DNA of 64,000 bases from Clostridium arbusti SL206 (GCF_000246895.1 NZ_BAEV01000004.1:1-64000), one strand, 5' to 3'; shown: positions 36,466 to 46,260, counted from the first letter of the stretch. Translations and numbers: made by a program. Notes: a model not told the origin generated them from the letters alone.

Positions 36466-37656
36466 TTATTTTTCAGTTTCAGGTTTTAGTTTAAAAATTA
36501 TTGTACCTAATATTGCAGATAATATTGCAGAAACCATAATGCTTATTTTTGCCGAAGATAACAGAGTTTTATCTGAAAATGCTAAAGATGAAACAAACAA
36601 TGACATTGTAAATCCAATACCACCAAGAACACTTGCACCATATAGGTGTTTCTTTGTTACTTGAGAGGGAAGTTTAGCAATTTTTAATTTTACTAAAATA
36701 TATGAAATTCCAAATATACCTAATTGTTTTCCGATAAAAAGCCCACATATAATTCCTAAACTAACAGGTGACAATATAAGTGTTGAAAAGCTATTAATAT
36801 CAATAGTTATACCTGAATTTGCTAGAGCAAATATTGGCATAATTACAAAAGCAGACCATGGTATTAAAATACGCTCAAGCCTATGTGACATTGATGTTTT
36901 GAATTCATTATTTTTTCCAACAGGTAACACCATTCCGAGTAGTACACCAGCAATTGTTGCATGTATACCTGACTTTAAGAAGAAAAACCATAGTATGATA
37001 CCTCCAATAATAAAGACAGATGTAAATTTAACTTTAAATCTATTAGCTAATATAAGAGCAATAAAAGTAATCAATCCCATAATAAAAGCACCCCAGGAAA
37101 TTTGACTAGTATAAAATATAGCAATTACGATAATAGCTCCCAAATCATCAACTATAGCTAAAGCTGTAAGAAAGATTACAATTCCTTTAGGAACTTTTTT
37201 AGCCACCAAAGAAAGTATTCCTAAAGCAAATGCAATATCTGTTGCCATGGGAATTCCCCATCCTGTAATAGTTGGTTTTTTATAATTAAATAATGCATAT
37301 ATAATTGCTGGTACAATCATACCTCCTATAGCAGCTGAGATAGGTAATATAGTTTTTTTTACAGATTTGAGTTCTCCAATTACCAACTCTCGCTTTATTT
37401 CCATACCAACTACAAGGAAAAATATAGCCATTAGTCCATCATTAACCCAGTGAAGAACTGACATGGACAGAGAAACTTGTTTATATCCAATAGTTATATA
37501 GGTGTGAAGTATATGGTCATAGGTTGTAGCAAAACTAGAATTTGACATTATTATTGCAATAATGGCACAAATTAGAAGTATTATACCACTAGCAGACTCA
37601 CTCTTAAAAAAGTATAAAAATGGGATAAAAACTTTGTTGCGAATTTTATTTTTCAT
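36466..37656 (-). CDS. nhaA: Na+/H+ antiporter NhaA
   Basis: About 396 residues; start at 37656, where AAAAGGAGAG lies upstream. About 11-12 membrane helices with the NhaA hallmarks: WVNDGLMAIFFLVVGMEIKR, WGIPMATDIAFALGIL and the paired aspartates in ALAIVDDLGAIIVIAIF, which carry Na+ and H+. It exports Na+ in exchange for protons at alkaline pH or high salt. It is cargo in a segment bounded by Tn3-type ends and has no other antiporter gene beside it. Confidence 0.95.
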   Translation of the reverse strand: MKNKIRNKVFIPFLYFFKSESASGIILLICAIIAIIMSNSSFATTYDHILHTYITIGYKQVSLSMSVLHWVNDGLMAIFFLVVGMEIKRELVIGELKSVKKTILPISAAIGGMIVPAIIYALFNYKKPTITGWGIPMATDIAFALGILSLVAKKVPKGIVIFLTALAIVDDLGAIIVIAIFYTSQISWGAFIMGLITFIALILANRFKVKFTSVFIIGGIILWFFFLKSGIHATIAGVLLGMVLPVGKNNEFKTSMSHRLERILIPWSAFVIMPIFALANSGITIDINSFSTLILSPVSLGIICGLFIGKQLGIFGISYILVKLKIAKLPSQVTKKHLYGASVLGGIGFTMSLFVSSLAFSDKTLLSSAKISIMVSAILSAILGTIIFKLKPETEK

Positions 37657-37760
37657 ATTTACTCTCCTTTTCATTATTAACTATGCCCTAAAAATTTAGT
37701 TTAAACAAAAAATCATCTGTTAATTACCTTTAGATGTAAAAATATTTAACAAAAATAAAA

Positions 37761-37792
37761 AGGTGGAAATACTCTAATTGAGCTTCCCACCC
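37761..37792 (-). terminator. Minus-strand hairpin upstream of nhaA
   Basis: On the minus strand GGTGGGAAGCTC ... TTCCACC is followed by T5. It lies 100 bases before nhaA and could be a terminator of a lost upstream gene or an attenuator in the nhaA leader. The stretch 37793-38049 shows nothing else. Confidence 0.5.
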
Positions 37793-38059
37793 CAGAAACT
37801 AAAATTGCTTGAAAACAAATTATAAAATTTGTCCAACCGTACATAGTTATATTTATTTTTATGATATTAATTATATTATATGTTAATACCATAATCAACT
37901 CTTCAACTGTCGTCTTATTTTACCAAGACGAATTAATTTATTAAGTATATTATACCATTATGAAATCAATTATTTATATTTCTTAGAGTAGATAAAAATT
38001 AAACTTCTCATCCATTTTTTGTCTTAACGTGGTTTTTGTCGAAAATACTGGCGAGACCC

Positions 38060-39304
38060 CATGGCCATCAAGCTAAGAAAGAAGAATAGCCTATTAATTC
38101 AATTATTAGAAGAGATCAAGGTAAAACAAATTTATGCTATTACAAGTTTTGGAATAAGTGCTATTTTAACATAAATTTTTGCATACCAAAATAGCTCCTG
38201 TATTCATTAATTTTTTTGAAGACACGAACTTTTAATTATAGTATAATAGAATTGTTTTATGCCACGGTTTCACACCTTGTTTCTTGATGGTTGTAGGAGA
38301 CTCCAAGAATGTCAAAAAAGGTTTTTTTGTCCTTACGGTGAGATTTCCGCCCGCTTTTACATATGCAGTTATATATTCTTATTAAAACTTTAAGATTATT
38401 TGAAGGTGTAATAAAGCTAAAATATATCTCTTCAACATATTCATTTACTATTTCGGCTGTTTTAATTTCACTTGTTTCAAATTTCTTCTTTTTTAACAGC
38501 TCAGACCTCATTTTAAACATCACTATGGAGCTTAGAACTAGTAAAATAAGTTTACCGTATAATTGACACTTGAAGCGTTCAATTTTTACTGGTTTTACAC
38601 TGGATATGTGAAATATTAACAGCCTTAAATGTGTCTTTTATTTTACTTCCAAAGGTATTGTCATTTCCACTGCCAGGACCTACGTCTATGTGCATAAAGT
38701 TTCCTGATTTTAATTCATATTCAAGCTGTATCTTTAAGCCGGAAGGCTGTGAACTCCCTCCTGAACCTGGATATACACTCTTATATATTTCCGGAACTTG
38801 AAATGCTGTAGAATCAACTATTCTTATTCTGTTAAAATGTGAATCCCATATGGTAGGTATATTTGAATTCGTAAGTGTTACACTGTTCAAAAGTCTTGTA
38901 AATATTTCTTTTAAGAACTCTATTGCTTTTTCATTTAAACGCTGATCTATTGCTTGGCTGCTTACTGCTGTTTTTTGTCTTTGAACTTAGATTAGCGCTC
39001 ATTGTTACAAGTGTATCTTTTGATACATCCAGCTGTGAGAATGCGCATAAATAAAGAAATTGCCATGCTTTTAGTTTACCTTCTCTTTGCACAAATCCAA
39101 CCTTTCTAGCTATCTTTTCAATTTCTTCCTTTGAAAAGTATTCTAGTAATTGTTTTGATAAATGCTTAATTCCATTTTCCATCATTAATTTTTCTTTTGT
39201 TATTTTTTAACCCCCCTTATAAAAACTAGATTTTTATTATTGTACTATTTTTTATTAATGGGGGCTATTCTTTTATATATTTTTTTCTTAGCTTGATGGC
39301 CATG
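38060..39304 (-). mobile_element. Decayed IS4-family (IS231-like) insertion sequence, about 1.25 kb
   Basis: Perfect inverted ends CATGGCCATCAAGCTAAGAA at both borders. The flanks GGCGAGACCC (38050-38059) and GGCGATACCC (39306-39315) look like a 10-bp target duplication with one mutation. The transposase inside is broken, so the element is dead unless helped in trans. Confidence 0.82.
38257..39185 (-). pseudogene. IS4-family transposase remnant
   Basis: Three fragments in different frames: 39185-38931 (N-terminus, LLEYFSKEEIEKIARKVGFV), 38890-38579 (RIRIVDSTAFQVPE, PGSGGSSQPSG, with first catalytic Asp) and 38523-38257 (C-terminus, ELLKKKKFETSEI). A frameshift near 38931, a stop at 38579 and a deletion of much of the catalytic core make it non-functional. 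Confidence 0.85.
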
Positions 39305-39434
39305 GGGCGATACCCATAATACACTTAAATCAAACCCCAATAAATAAAGGATGTCCTAATATGTATATTCTCCGTTAATTGACTCCATTAATATATAATT
39401 ATGTACAATAACACAAACCCAGTACAAGTATAAA

Positions 39435-39481
39435 AATAAATGTCACTCTAATCTTTAAAATTTATTAGAGTAACATTTATT
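39435..39481. terminator. Long hairpin upstream of the germination gene
   Basis: 18-base arms with one mismatch (AATAAATGTCACTCTAAT / ATTAGAGTAACATTTATT) and an 11-base loop. It could end transcription from the left. Confidence 0.6.
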
Positions 39482-39691
39482 GTGTATTTCGCTATATTTT
39501 ATCCACTATTTATTTTTCAGTACATGGCATAAATGCTACTATTACTTCTCAATTTATCTATAACATTATCTTTTTTGCATAAAATATTTAGAAAAATAGA
39601 TACTAGTATTAAAGCTTTGCTTTTTTGTTGCACTATTGTATATTTTCTGAAAATTACTAAATACTCAGATGAAAACAATGTAGGTGATACT

Positions 39692-41098
39692 ATGAATGAA
39701 GATTATATCACATTTGTAAAAGAAAAATTTAAAGATAATGTAGATGTAAAGTTTAGAGAAATTAATTGTAGAAAAGGTTGTATATCTATAATATTTATTG
39801 ATAATCTATCAGATGCAAAATTTATAAGTTACTATATAATTGAAGCTATTATAAATGAAAAAGACAATATTGAAACTTCGGAAGATATGAAAAAGAAGAT
39901 TTTATTTGCTAATTCGCTAGGGGATATAGATACAAGTCATGATGTACTTCTACATATACTTTCAGGAGATGTAGTTATAATTTCAAATTTTTATGAAGGA
40001 TTAATTTTTTGTGAAGCAAAAAGTTGGAATAGAAGATCAGTAGATATACCGATTACAGAAAGTGTTATAAAGGGTCCAAGAGAAGGTTTTACAGAAGCTT
40101 TTGTAGATAATATTTCACTTATAAGAAGAAAAGCTAAAAATTCAGATTTGAAATTTGAAAGTATGTATATAGGGAAAAAATCTGATACAGTAGTAGTGCT
40201 CTCATATATTAAAGGTGTAGCAAGTGATAAATTAGTATGTGAAATAAGAAAAGAATTAAAGAATATGGATGTGGATTTTTTATTAGATACAAACTATATA
40301 GAAGAAAGGCTAAAGGAAAAGAGGACTTTTTATGATACTATAGGTTACACTGAAAAGCCAGATATAGTAACTTCTATGTTATTTGAAGGAAGAGTAGCTA
40401 TTATAGTAGATGGAACTCCTTTTGTTATTACTGCACCACATTTCTTTTATGAAAATTTTCAAATGCCAGATGATTACTATTTAAATAAATATATGTCTAA
40501 TTCTTTAAGAATTCTAAGATGCCTAGCATTTGGAATCGCAGTACTTTTACCAGGGTTATATATTGCATTAACTACTCATCACTACTCACTTATACCATCT
40601 CTATTTGTTTTTAGACTTGCTATATCCAGAGCTGGTGTGCCATTTCCTATGATAGTAGAAGTAATTATGATGATATTCTTTTTCCAAATATTAAGGGAAG
40701 CAGGCATAAGATTGCCTCAGCCTGTGGGCCCTGCGATGAGTATTGTTGGTGCTTTAATTCTAGGAAACGCTGCTGTAAGTGCTGGCTTTGCATCTGAAAC
40801 TACAATAATTATTGTAGCGTTATCATCAATATCTTCAATTTTAACGCCTAAAATATATAAATCAACAATATTTTGGTCTATATTATTAATAATATTTTCT
40901 GGGGTAGTTGGATTACCAGGTTATTTTGTAGGAATTATACTAATGATATCTGAATTAGCTTCATTAAAGAGTTGTGGATTTAAGTATATATTTCCAATGG
41001 GTACCATTAAGAAATTTGATTTTAAAGACTTAATTTTAAGGGATAATTTAGATTCCATATCACAAGATTTTACAAATAAAGATGATAATAACGTATGA
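39692..41098 (+). CDS. GerA-family spore germination receptor A subunit
   Basis: Start ATG 39692 chosen because AGGTGA precedes it; the longer frame from 39533 adds an unlikely hydrophobic leader. About 468 residues: a soluble N-terminal domain (CRKGCISIIFIDNL, VIKGPREGFTEAFVDNISLI, the family signature), then five or six membrane helices (FPMIVEVIMMIFFFQILREA, PQPVGPAMSIVGALILG). GerA A subunits sit in the spore inner membrane and work with B and C subunits as germinant receptors. Those partners are not here, so it may be an orphan relocated by a transposon or may supplement a chromosomal receptor. Confidence 0.93.
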   Translation: MNEDYITFVKEKFKDNVDVKFREINCRKGCISIIFIDNLSDAKFISYYIIEAIINEKDNIETSEDMKKKILFANSLGDIDTSHDVLLHILSGDVVIISNFYEGLIFCEAKSWNRRSVDIPITESVIKGPREGFTEAFVDNISLIRRKAKNSDLKFESMYIGKKSDTVVVLSYIKGVASDKLVCEIRKELKNMDVDFLLDTNYIEERLKEKRTFYDTIGYTEKPDIVTSMLFEGRVAIIVDGTPFVITAPHFFYENFQMPDDYYLNKYMSNSLRILRCLAFGIAVLLPGLYIALTTHHYSLIPSLFVFRLAISRAGVPFPMIVEVIMMIFFFQILREAGIRLPQPVGPAMSIVGALILGNAAVSAGFASETTIIIVALSSISSILTPKIYKSTIFWSILLIIFSGVVGLPGYFVGIILMISELASLKSCGFKYIFPMGTIKKFDFKDLILRDNLDSISQDFTNKDDNNV

Positions 41099-41209
41099 AA
41101 AATATATTAATATGTTTATTCTTAATGTCATTCACGTTTTTAAGTTAAGGTTATAATTATATATATTTTTTTATGCAAAGTAAGTACGATAAAGATTCGT
41201 ATAAAAAGC

Positions 41210-41249
41210 AGCCATAAGGCAGTATTAGTCCGTATACTGCCTTGTGGCT
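41210..41249. terminator. Bidirectional terminator between gerA-like and clc genes
   Basis: 16-base arms at 41210-41225 and 41234-41249 (AGCCATAAGGCAGTAT / ATACTGCCTTGTGGCT) with one mispair, between two convergent genes. The left arm and its preceding bases recur near 53720 inside a miniature element. Confidence 0.75.
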
Positions 41250-41264
41250 ATTATAGTGTAAAAT

Positions 41265-42602
41265 TTATTTTTTTCTTGTAAAAAATCTTTTTATCATATG
41301 TTCTTTTTGTGATATTTTTTGTTCTTTCATATCATTTACTTCAATGTTTACATCAATTGAAAGTGAAGGAGTTTTAGAATATACAACAACTTGAGTTGGA
41401 TAAATACTTTCATGTCCAACTATTATATAACTTATTCCAATTGCTATGGCTGCATATATTCCAACCTGGTTTCCGAAAAGTTCCATGGCAATTATAATTG
41501 AAGAAATAGGGACATTTGAGCATGCTGCTAAAAATGATACCATGCCTATTGCAGAATAAAAGGCCATATTTGAACCTGTGATTTGAGCCCAAGCATTTCC
41601 AAAAGATGATCCGATGAAAAGCATAGGTGTTAGTATTCCGCCACTTCCACCAGAACCTAGTGTCAAAGCAGTTACTAAGGATTTATTTATAAATAAAAAT
41701 TTACTAAATCCTTCACCTGAAATTATTCTATTTATAGTTCCATCTCCTATTCCAAGTGATTGAAAAGAATTAAACATATAAATTATTATTATTATTAAAA
41801 TACCTCCTATAACTCCTCTTAATGGAGGATATATTTTAATTTTTGCAAAGCCTTTTTCAACATATTTAACTAATTTTATAAATAATATAGCTAAAAATCC
41901 AATAGCAATACCAAAAACAAATACTTCTAAAAATGCAGTTATCTGATTATTAGGTATATATTTTATAGTAAAAATCAATGGTTTATTTCCCATATATAAT
42001 CCAATATAATAACTTACAAAAGAAGATATAAGAGAAGGAAGAAGAGCTATGTAAGAAAGTTTCCCTATGTATAAAACTTCACAAGCAAATATTGCAGCAC
42101 CAACCGGAGCATTAAACACGGAAACAAATCCAGCACTTATCCCGCATACTACAAGCCGTTGCTTGTCCATTGCATTCATTTTTGTTATATTACCTATAAA
42201 AGATGAAATTGCACCACCTATTTGAGTTGCTGGTCCTTCAAGGCCAACTGAGCCACCGAAAATTATGGTTATAAATGTAGTTAAGAGTTTTACAGGCACT
42301 ACAGCTAGTTTCATATTACCATTATTTTTATTTACGCTTTCGATAGCCTTTTCTGTGCCATGTCCTTTTGCATCAGGAGCAAACTTATATATTATAAAAC
42401 TGCTAAAAAAAAGTGCTACTGGAAGAAATAAATAATAAAATTTAAACTTTGATGTAAAATCAACACCAATTACTATAATTTTTATAAATAATGTTGTAAA
42501 AGATCCTACTAATAATCCTATTAATATAGATAAAAAAGTCCATTTTAGTGCACTTGCAATGAAAATTGATTCATCCATTGAAAGTTTTTTTAAAGATCTC
42601 AT
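41265..42602 (-). CDS. ClC-family chloride channel/exchanger
   Basis: A 445-residue membrane protein with about ten hydrophobic segments. ClC signatures: GHGTEKAIESV (in place of the GSGIP filter), GGSVGLEGPATQIGG with the gating Glu, and LTLGSGGSGGILTPMLFIG (GxFxP-like region). It moves Cl- or a similar anion across the membrane, often in exchange for protons. AGAGGTGG precedes the start. The hydrophilic tail (VEVNDMKEQKISQKEHMIKR) is short and carries no CBS domains. Confidence 0.9.
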   Translation of the reverse strand: MRSLKKLSMDESIFIASALKWTFLSILIGLLVGSFTTLFIKIIVIGVDFTSKFKFYYLFLPVALFFSSFIIYKFAPDAKGHGTEKAIESVNKNNGNMKLAVVPVKLLTTFITIIFGGSVGLEGPATQIGGAISSFIGNITKMNAMDKQRLVVCGISAGFVSVFNAPVGAAIFACEVLYIGKLSYIALLPSLISSFVSYYIGLYMGNKPLIFTIKYIPNNQITAFLEVFVFGIAIGFLAILFIKLVKYVEKGFAKIKIYPPLRGVIGGILIIIIIYMFNSFQSLGIGDGTINRIISGEGFSKFLFINKSLVTALTLGSGGSGGILTPMLFIGSSFGNAWAQITGSNMAFYSAIGMVSFLAACSNVPISSIIIAMELFGNQVGIYAAIAIGISYIIVGHESIYPTQVVVYSKTPSLSIDVNIEVNDMKEQKISQKEHMIKRFFTRKK

Positions 42603-42798
42603 AAAAAACCACCTCTTAATTTATCTTATGTAGTCTTGTTCATAATTTCAATAATATAATTGATCTGTTTATTTATCAAAGTTTATGATTAAGTATATTA
42701 TACCATTATATACTTAGTTATTTATATCCATTAAAGTTGGTAGAAAGTTGAATTTATTATTCATTAATTAAAAGGAAATCATGCCTTTCTTTATTTTT

Positions 42799-42835
42799 AC
42801 TTTGCCCCTGGTTACACGGATGCTCCTTCTACTCC
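42799..42835 (-). repeat. Orphan Tn3-family-type end facing left
   Basis: ACTTTGCCCCTGGTTACACG at the inner side and diverging outward (ATGCTCCTTCTACTCC). It closely matches the complement of the transposon left end at 29357, including the preceding hairpin (AAAGG / CCTTT, 42770-42790). It cuts the Mrp-like gene. Confidence 0.7.
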
Positions 42836-43022
42836 AAATAGTAGATTTGCCTACGCCTACTTTGCCACTCATTATACCTATTACTTTTTTTACATTATTC
42901 AAAGTATTGTTTTCAATCATACCGCTTTCCTTATCCTTATCACATCCATCATTTGATGGATGTGAATTACAGTCTGACATAAAATCATCTTCTGTATTTA
43001 TATTAGCATTTGCCATTTTCAT
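42836..43022 (-). pseudogene. Mrp/NBP35-type Fe-S carrier ATPase, N-terminal stub
   Basis: Start at 43022 with GGAAAGAG upstream. The first 62 residues contain a Cys-bearing N-terminus (CNSHPSNDGCDKDKES) and the deviant Walker A VIGIMSGKVGVGKST of Mrp/NBP35 scaffold ATPases, then break at a Tn3-type end. Such genes normally stand near NifX-like and DUF134 genes, as do those at 48.0-49.1 kb here, so the original cluster was probably broken by insertions. Confidence 0.8.
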
Positions 43023-43086
43023 ATTACTCTTTCCTATGATTATTGTCAAATCCCAATTATAAATATTGACTTTGATTTTTAAACTC

Positions 43087-43124
43087 GAGGTACTGGCAGC
43101 AAAACGCGGAAATTATACGCTAAG
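43087..43124 (+). repeat. Orphan 38-bp Tn3-family end of the Tn1546/Tn917 type
   Basis: 38 bases from GAGGTACTGGCAGC to TATACGCTAAG. The ACGCTAAG inner end and length match the inverted repeats of the Tn917/Tn1546/Tn5422 group, a different subgroup from the other ends in this window. No partner end was found. Confidence 0.65.
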
Positions 43125-43201
43125 GATTTAAAAAATTATGAAGTTCTTAATTTTTATACTTTAAATAGTTTTGCCATGCGCAGAAAAGGCAATTGGGGTA
43201 G

Positions 43202-44380
43202 TATATAAGTTGTAATAATAAAAATTCACATGTAAAAAATACCATTAATATAAATCACTATAAAAATGCAAAATAATAAAAAAAGAATTTATAGTGAGGA
43301 TTTTTATATGAAAACTTTAGTTATAAAAAATACAATTCAATACGAAGAAAAAGTTAATGAGTTGAAGAAAGCTTTAAAAGCAACAAAAAATATAAGAATG
43401 TATAAAAGATATTCAGTATTATTAAGACATTATGAAGGCTTTACTAATAAAAGAATAGCTGAAATGGAAGACCTAGAGCTTCATGCCGTAGGCAGATATA
43501 TAAAAGCTTATGAATCAAAAGGTTTAATTGGCTTAGAAATGAAACATAGTACAGGAGCTAAAAGAAATTTAAATAAAGAACAATAAAGTAAAATAGTTGA
43601 ACTTATCACAGATAATACTCCGGAGGATGTTGGGTTTGAATCTAGAAAAAATTGGACAATTGAAATTATTAGACAATGGGTTATTAGAGAATTTGATGTA
43701 ACTATGTGCCATAGGGGCATGGCTGAAGTTCTTTATAGATTAAACTTAAGTTATACTAGACCAACTTATATTTTGAAAAAAGCTGATAAACAAAAACAAG
43801 AAGCTTTTAAAACGTTAAAAAAACTACTTAATGGGAGTGTAGATCATATTTTATTTGAAGATGAATCTATGATTAGAGATTATCAAGCTATTCAAAAGGC
43901 TTGGTTTATAAAGGGTAAGCAGCGAAAAATCCCTACCTACGGTAAAAATGCTGGTGTAAAATTAATGGGGATACTAAATTATGAAACAGGATTTGTTTAT
44001 TGTGAAGAACACGATAAATATGATGCAAAGATATTCTTAAACTTTTTAAAAACTACATTGAAGCGATATCCAAAAGGTAAAATAGTTATGATTTTAGACA
44101 ATGCTAGAATTCATCATGCTAAGTTAGTACAACCCTTTCTTGATGAAGTTAAGAAACGATTAGAATTAATGTTTCTACCTCCTTATAGCCCAGAATTAAA
44201 TTTGATAGAGGGGTTATGGGGTTGGCTAAAGTCGTATTCTATTAATAATGTATTTTTTCCTACTTTATCAAGAGTAAGAATTGCTGTACAAAATTTTATT
44301 ACACATATAAATAAAGTTCCTACTCAAACTATAGACAGGCTGATGCGTTAGATTGTAGAAACTTTATTACAACATATATA
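43202..44380 (+). mobile_element. IS630-family element
   Basis: Bounded by related inverted ends TATATAAGTTGTAATA (43202-43217) and TATTACAACATATATA (44365-44380), flanked by TA as usual for this superfamily. It encloses an interrupted transposase. The outer limits are approximate. Confidence 0.65.
43308..44351 (+). pseudogene. IS630-family transposase with one in-frame stop
   Basis: ATG 43308 follows GTGAGGA. The frame reads an N-terminal helix-turn-helix (HYEGFTNKRIAEMEDLELHA), meets TAA at 43584, then continues in the same frame through RQWVIREFDVTMCHRGMAEV and the DDE domain (HILFEDESMIRDY, IVMILDNARIHHAK, FLPPYSPELNLIEGLWGWLK). A single nonsense change, perhaps from CAA, separates it from a functional gene. 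Internal re-initiation at 43704 could make the catalytic half alone. Confidence 0.88.
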
Positions 44381-44392
44381 TCATATATAAAA

Positions 44393-44440
44393 AATAAATG
44401 CACATTTCTAAACCTAATGAATTAGAAGTGTGCATTTATT
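44393..44440. terminator. Long hairpin after the IS630-type element
   Basis: 19-base arms (AATAAATGCACATTTCTAA / TTAGAAGTGTGCATTTATT) with one mispair and a 10-base loop. It can terminate both ways between the IS and the convergent permease gene. Confidence 0.75.
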
Positions 44441-44533
44441 AAAATTTATTTTAAGCTTATTTAATTACAGCAAAACAAGTACAATCGCTTTTAGTTCTCT
44501 ATTATCTTATATAACATAATTTTCATCTGTATA

Positions 44534-45502
44534 TTAGGCCATTATAAAATTAAATAGATATCCAGTGAATACTATTCCGAGTCCTACTACTCCAAAGAAT
44601 AATGCTAATAGTTTAGGTTTTAAAACTCTTCTTAAAAGAATTGCTTCTGGTAAGCTAAGACCTGTCACTGCCATCATAAATGCTAGAGAAGTTCCCATTG
44701 AAACACCAGCTCTTGTAAGCTCACTAACCAATGGTATTACGCCAGCTGCATTAGAGTATAATGGAATTCCTATTAGTACAGCTACAAATACTGCAAATGG
44801 ATTATTCTTTCCTGCATATTTTGCTAAGGCACCTGCTGGAATCCACCCATGTATGAAACCACCTATAGCAACACCTATTATTACATATATCCATATTTTC
44901 TTTATTAAATCTTTTGTAAATACCCATGAATCTATTAATCGCTCTTTAATAGTAGGATCAGGTATTTCTAAATCAGAACTCATTTGTGTTTCATAAACAT
45001 ATCCTTCTACGTGTTTTTCCATTTTTAATTTACCAATTATGATACCACTTACAAGAGCTATTATTTCTCCAGATAAAACATAAATTAGAGCTATCTTTAG
45101 TCCAAATAAACCATAAAGAAGTCCTAAAGCAACTTCATTCACCATTGGTGCAGCTATTAAAAAAGAAAATGTAACGCCAAGTGGTACTCCTGCTTCAACA
45201 AATCCAATAAACAGTGGAACTGCAGAGCATGAACAAAATGGAGTAACAATTCCAAGTAATGCAGCAAGAATATGACCTATAAATGTGCTGCCTTTACTCT
45301 TTGCAAGGATTTTTCTTGTTTTTTCTGGTGGAAAAAAGCTCCTTATAAAAGTGATTACATAAATTATTATTAGTAATAAGATAAATATCTTTATAGTGTC
45401 AAATACAAAGAAATCAAGAGCACTTCCAAGTTTACTTTCTTTAGAAATTCCAAAAACATTATAAATAAGAAAGTCCGCAAAAATTTGTATAGGTGTAAAC
45501 AT
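44534..45502 (-). CDS. Permease of the UPF0718/ArsP family
   Basis: A 322-residue protein with about eight membrane helices in two groups. The diagnostic loop TPFCSCSAVPLFIGF is typical of this permease family, which includes ArsP, an exporter of trivalent organoarsenicals. The adjacent small thioredoxin and ArsR-type regulator form the standard three-gene unit and support metalloid or thiol-reactive stress. GGAGGG precedes the start. Exact substrate not fixed by the sequence. Confidence 0.88.
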   Translation of the reverse strand: MFTPIQIFADFLIYNVFGISKESKLGSALDFFVFDTIKIFILLLIIIYVITFIRSFFPPEKTRKILAKSKGSTFIGHILAALLGIVTPFCSCSAVPLFIGFVEAGVPLGVTFSFLIAAPMVNEVALGLLYGLFGLKIALIYVLSGEIIALVSGIIIGKLKMEKHVEGYVYETQMSSDLEIPDPTIKERLIDSWVFTKDLIKKIWIYVIIGVAIGGFIHGWIPAGALAKYAGKNNPFAVFVAVLIGIPLYSNAAGVIPLVSELTRAGVSMGTSLAFMMAVTGLSLPEAILLRRVLKPKLLALFFGVVGLGIVFTGYLFNFIMA

Positions 45503-45618
45503 ATTAACCCTCCATTCAATCTATAACTTTATAATTAAATACTTATATACCATCTTAAAATAATGGACTTTATTCCTAATTAATATAGGATTAAGTCCTC
45601 TTTTAGGATAAGTCTCTC

Positions 45619-45858
45619 TTATTTTTCATCATCAATATATTTCTTAATTTCATCAACACTCGCAACTTTACCAAACATCTTAACTTTTTCATTAATAACT
45701 ATAGCAGGTGTTCTCATAACTCCATATTTCATAATATCTTTAATATCTTCTACCTTTGTGATTTTAGCTTCTACATTGAGCTCTTTAATAGCTTCCTTTG
45801 CATTTGCTTCAAGCTTTTTACAATTTGAACATCCTGTTCCTAAAATTTTTATTTCCAT
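45619..45858 (-). CDS. Small thioredoxin-like protein (MTH895 type)
   Basis: A 79-residue thioredoxin-fold protein with the redox pair in GTGCSNCKKLE at residues 10 and 13, and the cis-Pro region GVMRTPAIVIN. These mini-thioredoxins are usually encoded beside UPF0718 permeases and ArsR regulators and may reduce or hand over a thiol-bound substrate. Ribosome site TTAGGAGGA. Probably co-transcribed with the permease. Confidence 0.9.
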   Translation of the reverse strand: MEIKILGTGCSNCKKLEANAKEAIKELNVEAKITKVEDIKDIMKYGVMRTPAIVINEKVKMFGKVASVDEIKKYIDDEK

Positions 45859-45876
45859 AATATTATCCTCCTAAAT

Positions 45877-46182
45877 TTATAATATTTTATATTTAGAGTT
45901 ATCAGTGTAACTCATAACAAATTTATCTACACTATCAATAATATTTTTAATTTTATCATTGCTAATTCTATAATGCATATTCATACCGACTTTTTCAGAT
46001 GATAAAATTCCAGCTGCCTTAAGTATCTTTAAATGTTGAGATAAATTAGCTTGACTAAATTCTATATCTTCATTTAATTTGCATACACACTTAGGTCCAT
46101 CATATAAGAACTTAACTATTTTATACCTTATAGGGTGTCCTAAAGCTTTAAAAATTTTAACGCTTAATTCTTGTTCATCCAT
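45877..46182 (-). CDS. arsR: ArsR/SmtB-family repressor with Cys-Val-Cys site
   Basis: Start at 46182 (CAGGAGGAT upstream). 101-residue winged helix: IFKALGHPIRYKIVKFLYDG, a CVC motif (GPKCVCKLNED) just before the recognition helix (QANLSQHLKILKAAGIL). The CVC pair is the As(III)/Sb(III)-sensing site of classic ArsR. It probably represses its own gene, the small thioredoxin and the permease from the promoter at 46231-46260. Confidence 0.92.
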   Translation of the reverse strand: MDEQELSVKIFKALGHPIRYKIVKFLYDGPKCVCKLNEDIEFSQANLSQHLKILKAAGILSSEKVGMNMHYRISNDKIKNIIDSVDKFVMSYTDNSKYKIL

Positions 46183-46205
46183 AGTTATCCTCCTGATATT
46201 CAACC

Positions 46206-46260
46206 ATATAAGCAAATAATTATATAGTTAAATATACTACTACTTCTTATACAATGTCAA
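46206..46260 (-). promoter_or_regulatory. Promoter/operator of the arsR-permease unit
   Basis: Minus-strand TTGACA (46260-46255), 18-base spacer, TATATT (46236-46231), followed by a dyad ATATAA / TTATAT (46206-46225) where an ArsR repressor would bind. Confidence 0.6.

Noticed and set aside
37680..37800. Riboswitch in the nhaA leader
   Set aside because: Only one hairpin with a T-run was recognised and no conserved riboswitch core could be identified by eye.
39533..39691. Upstream start of the germination protein
   Set aside because: No ribosome site, and it would add a hydrophobic leader untypical of GerA A subunits; ATG 39692 has AGGTGA.
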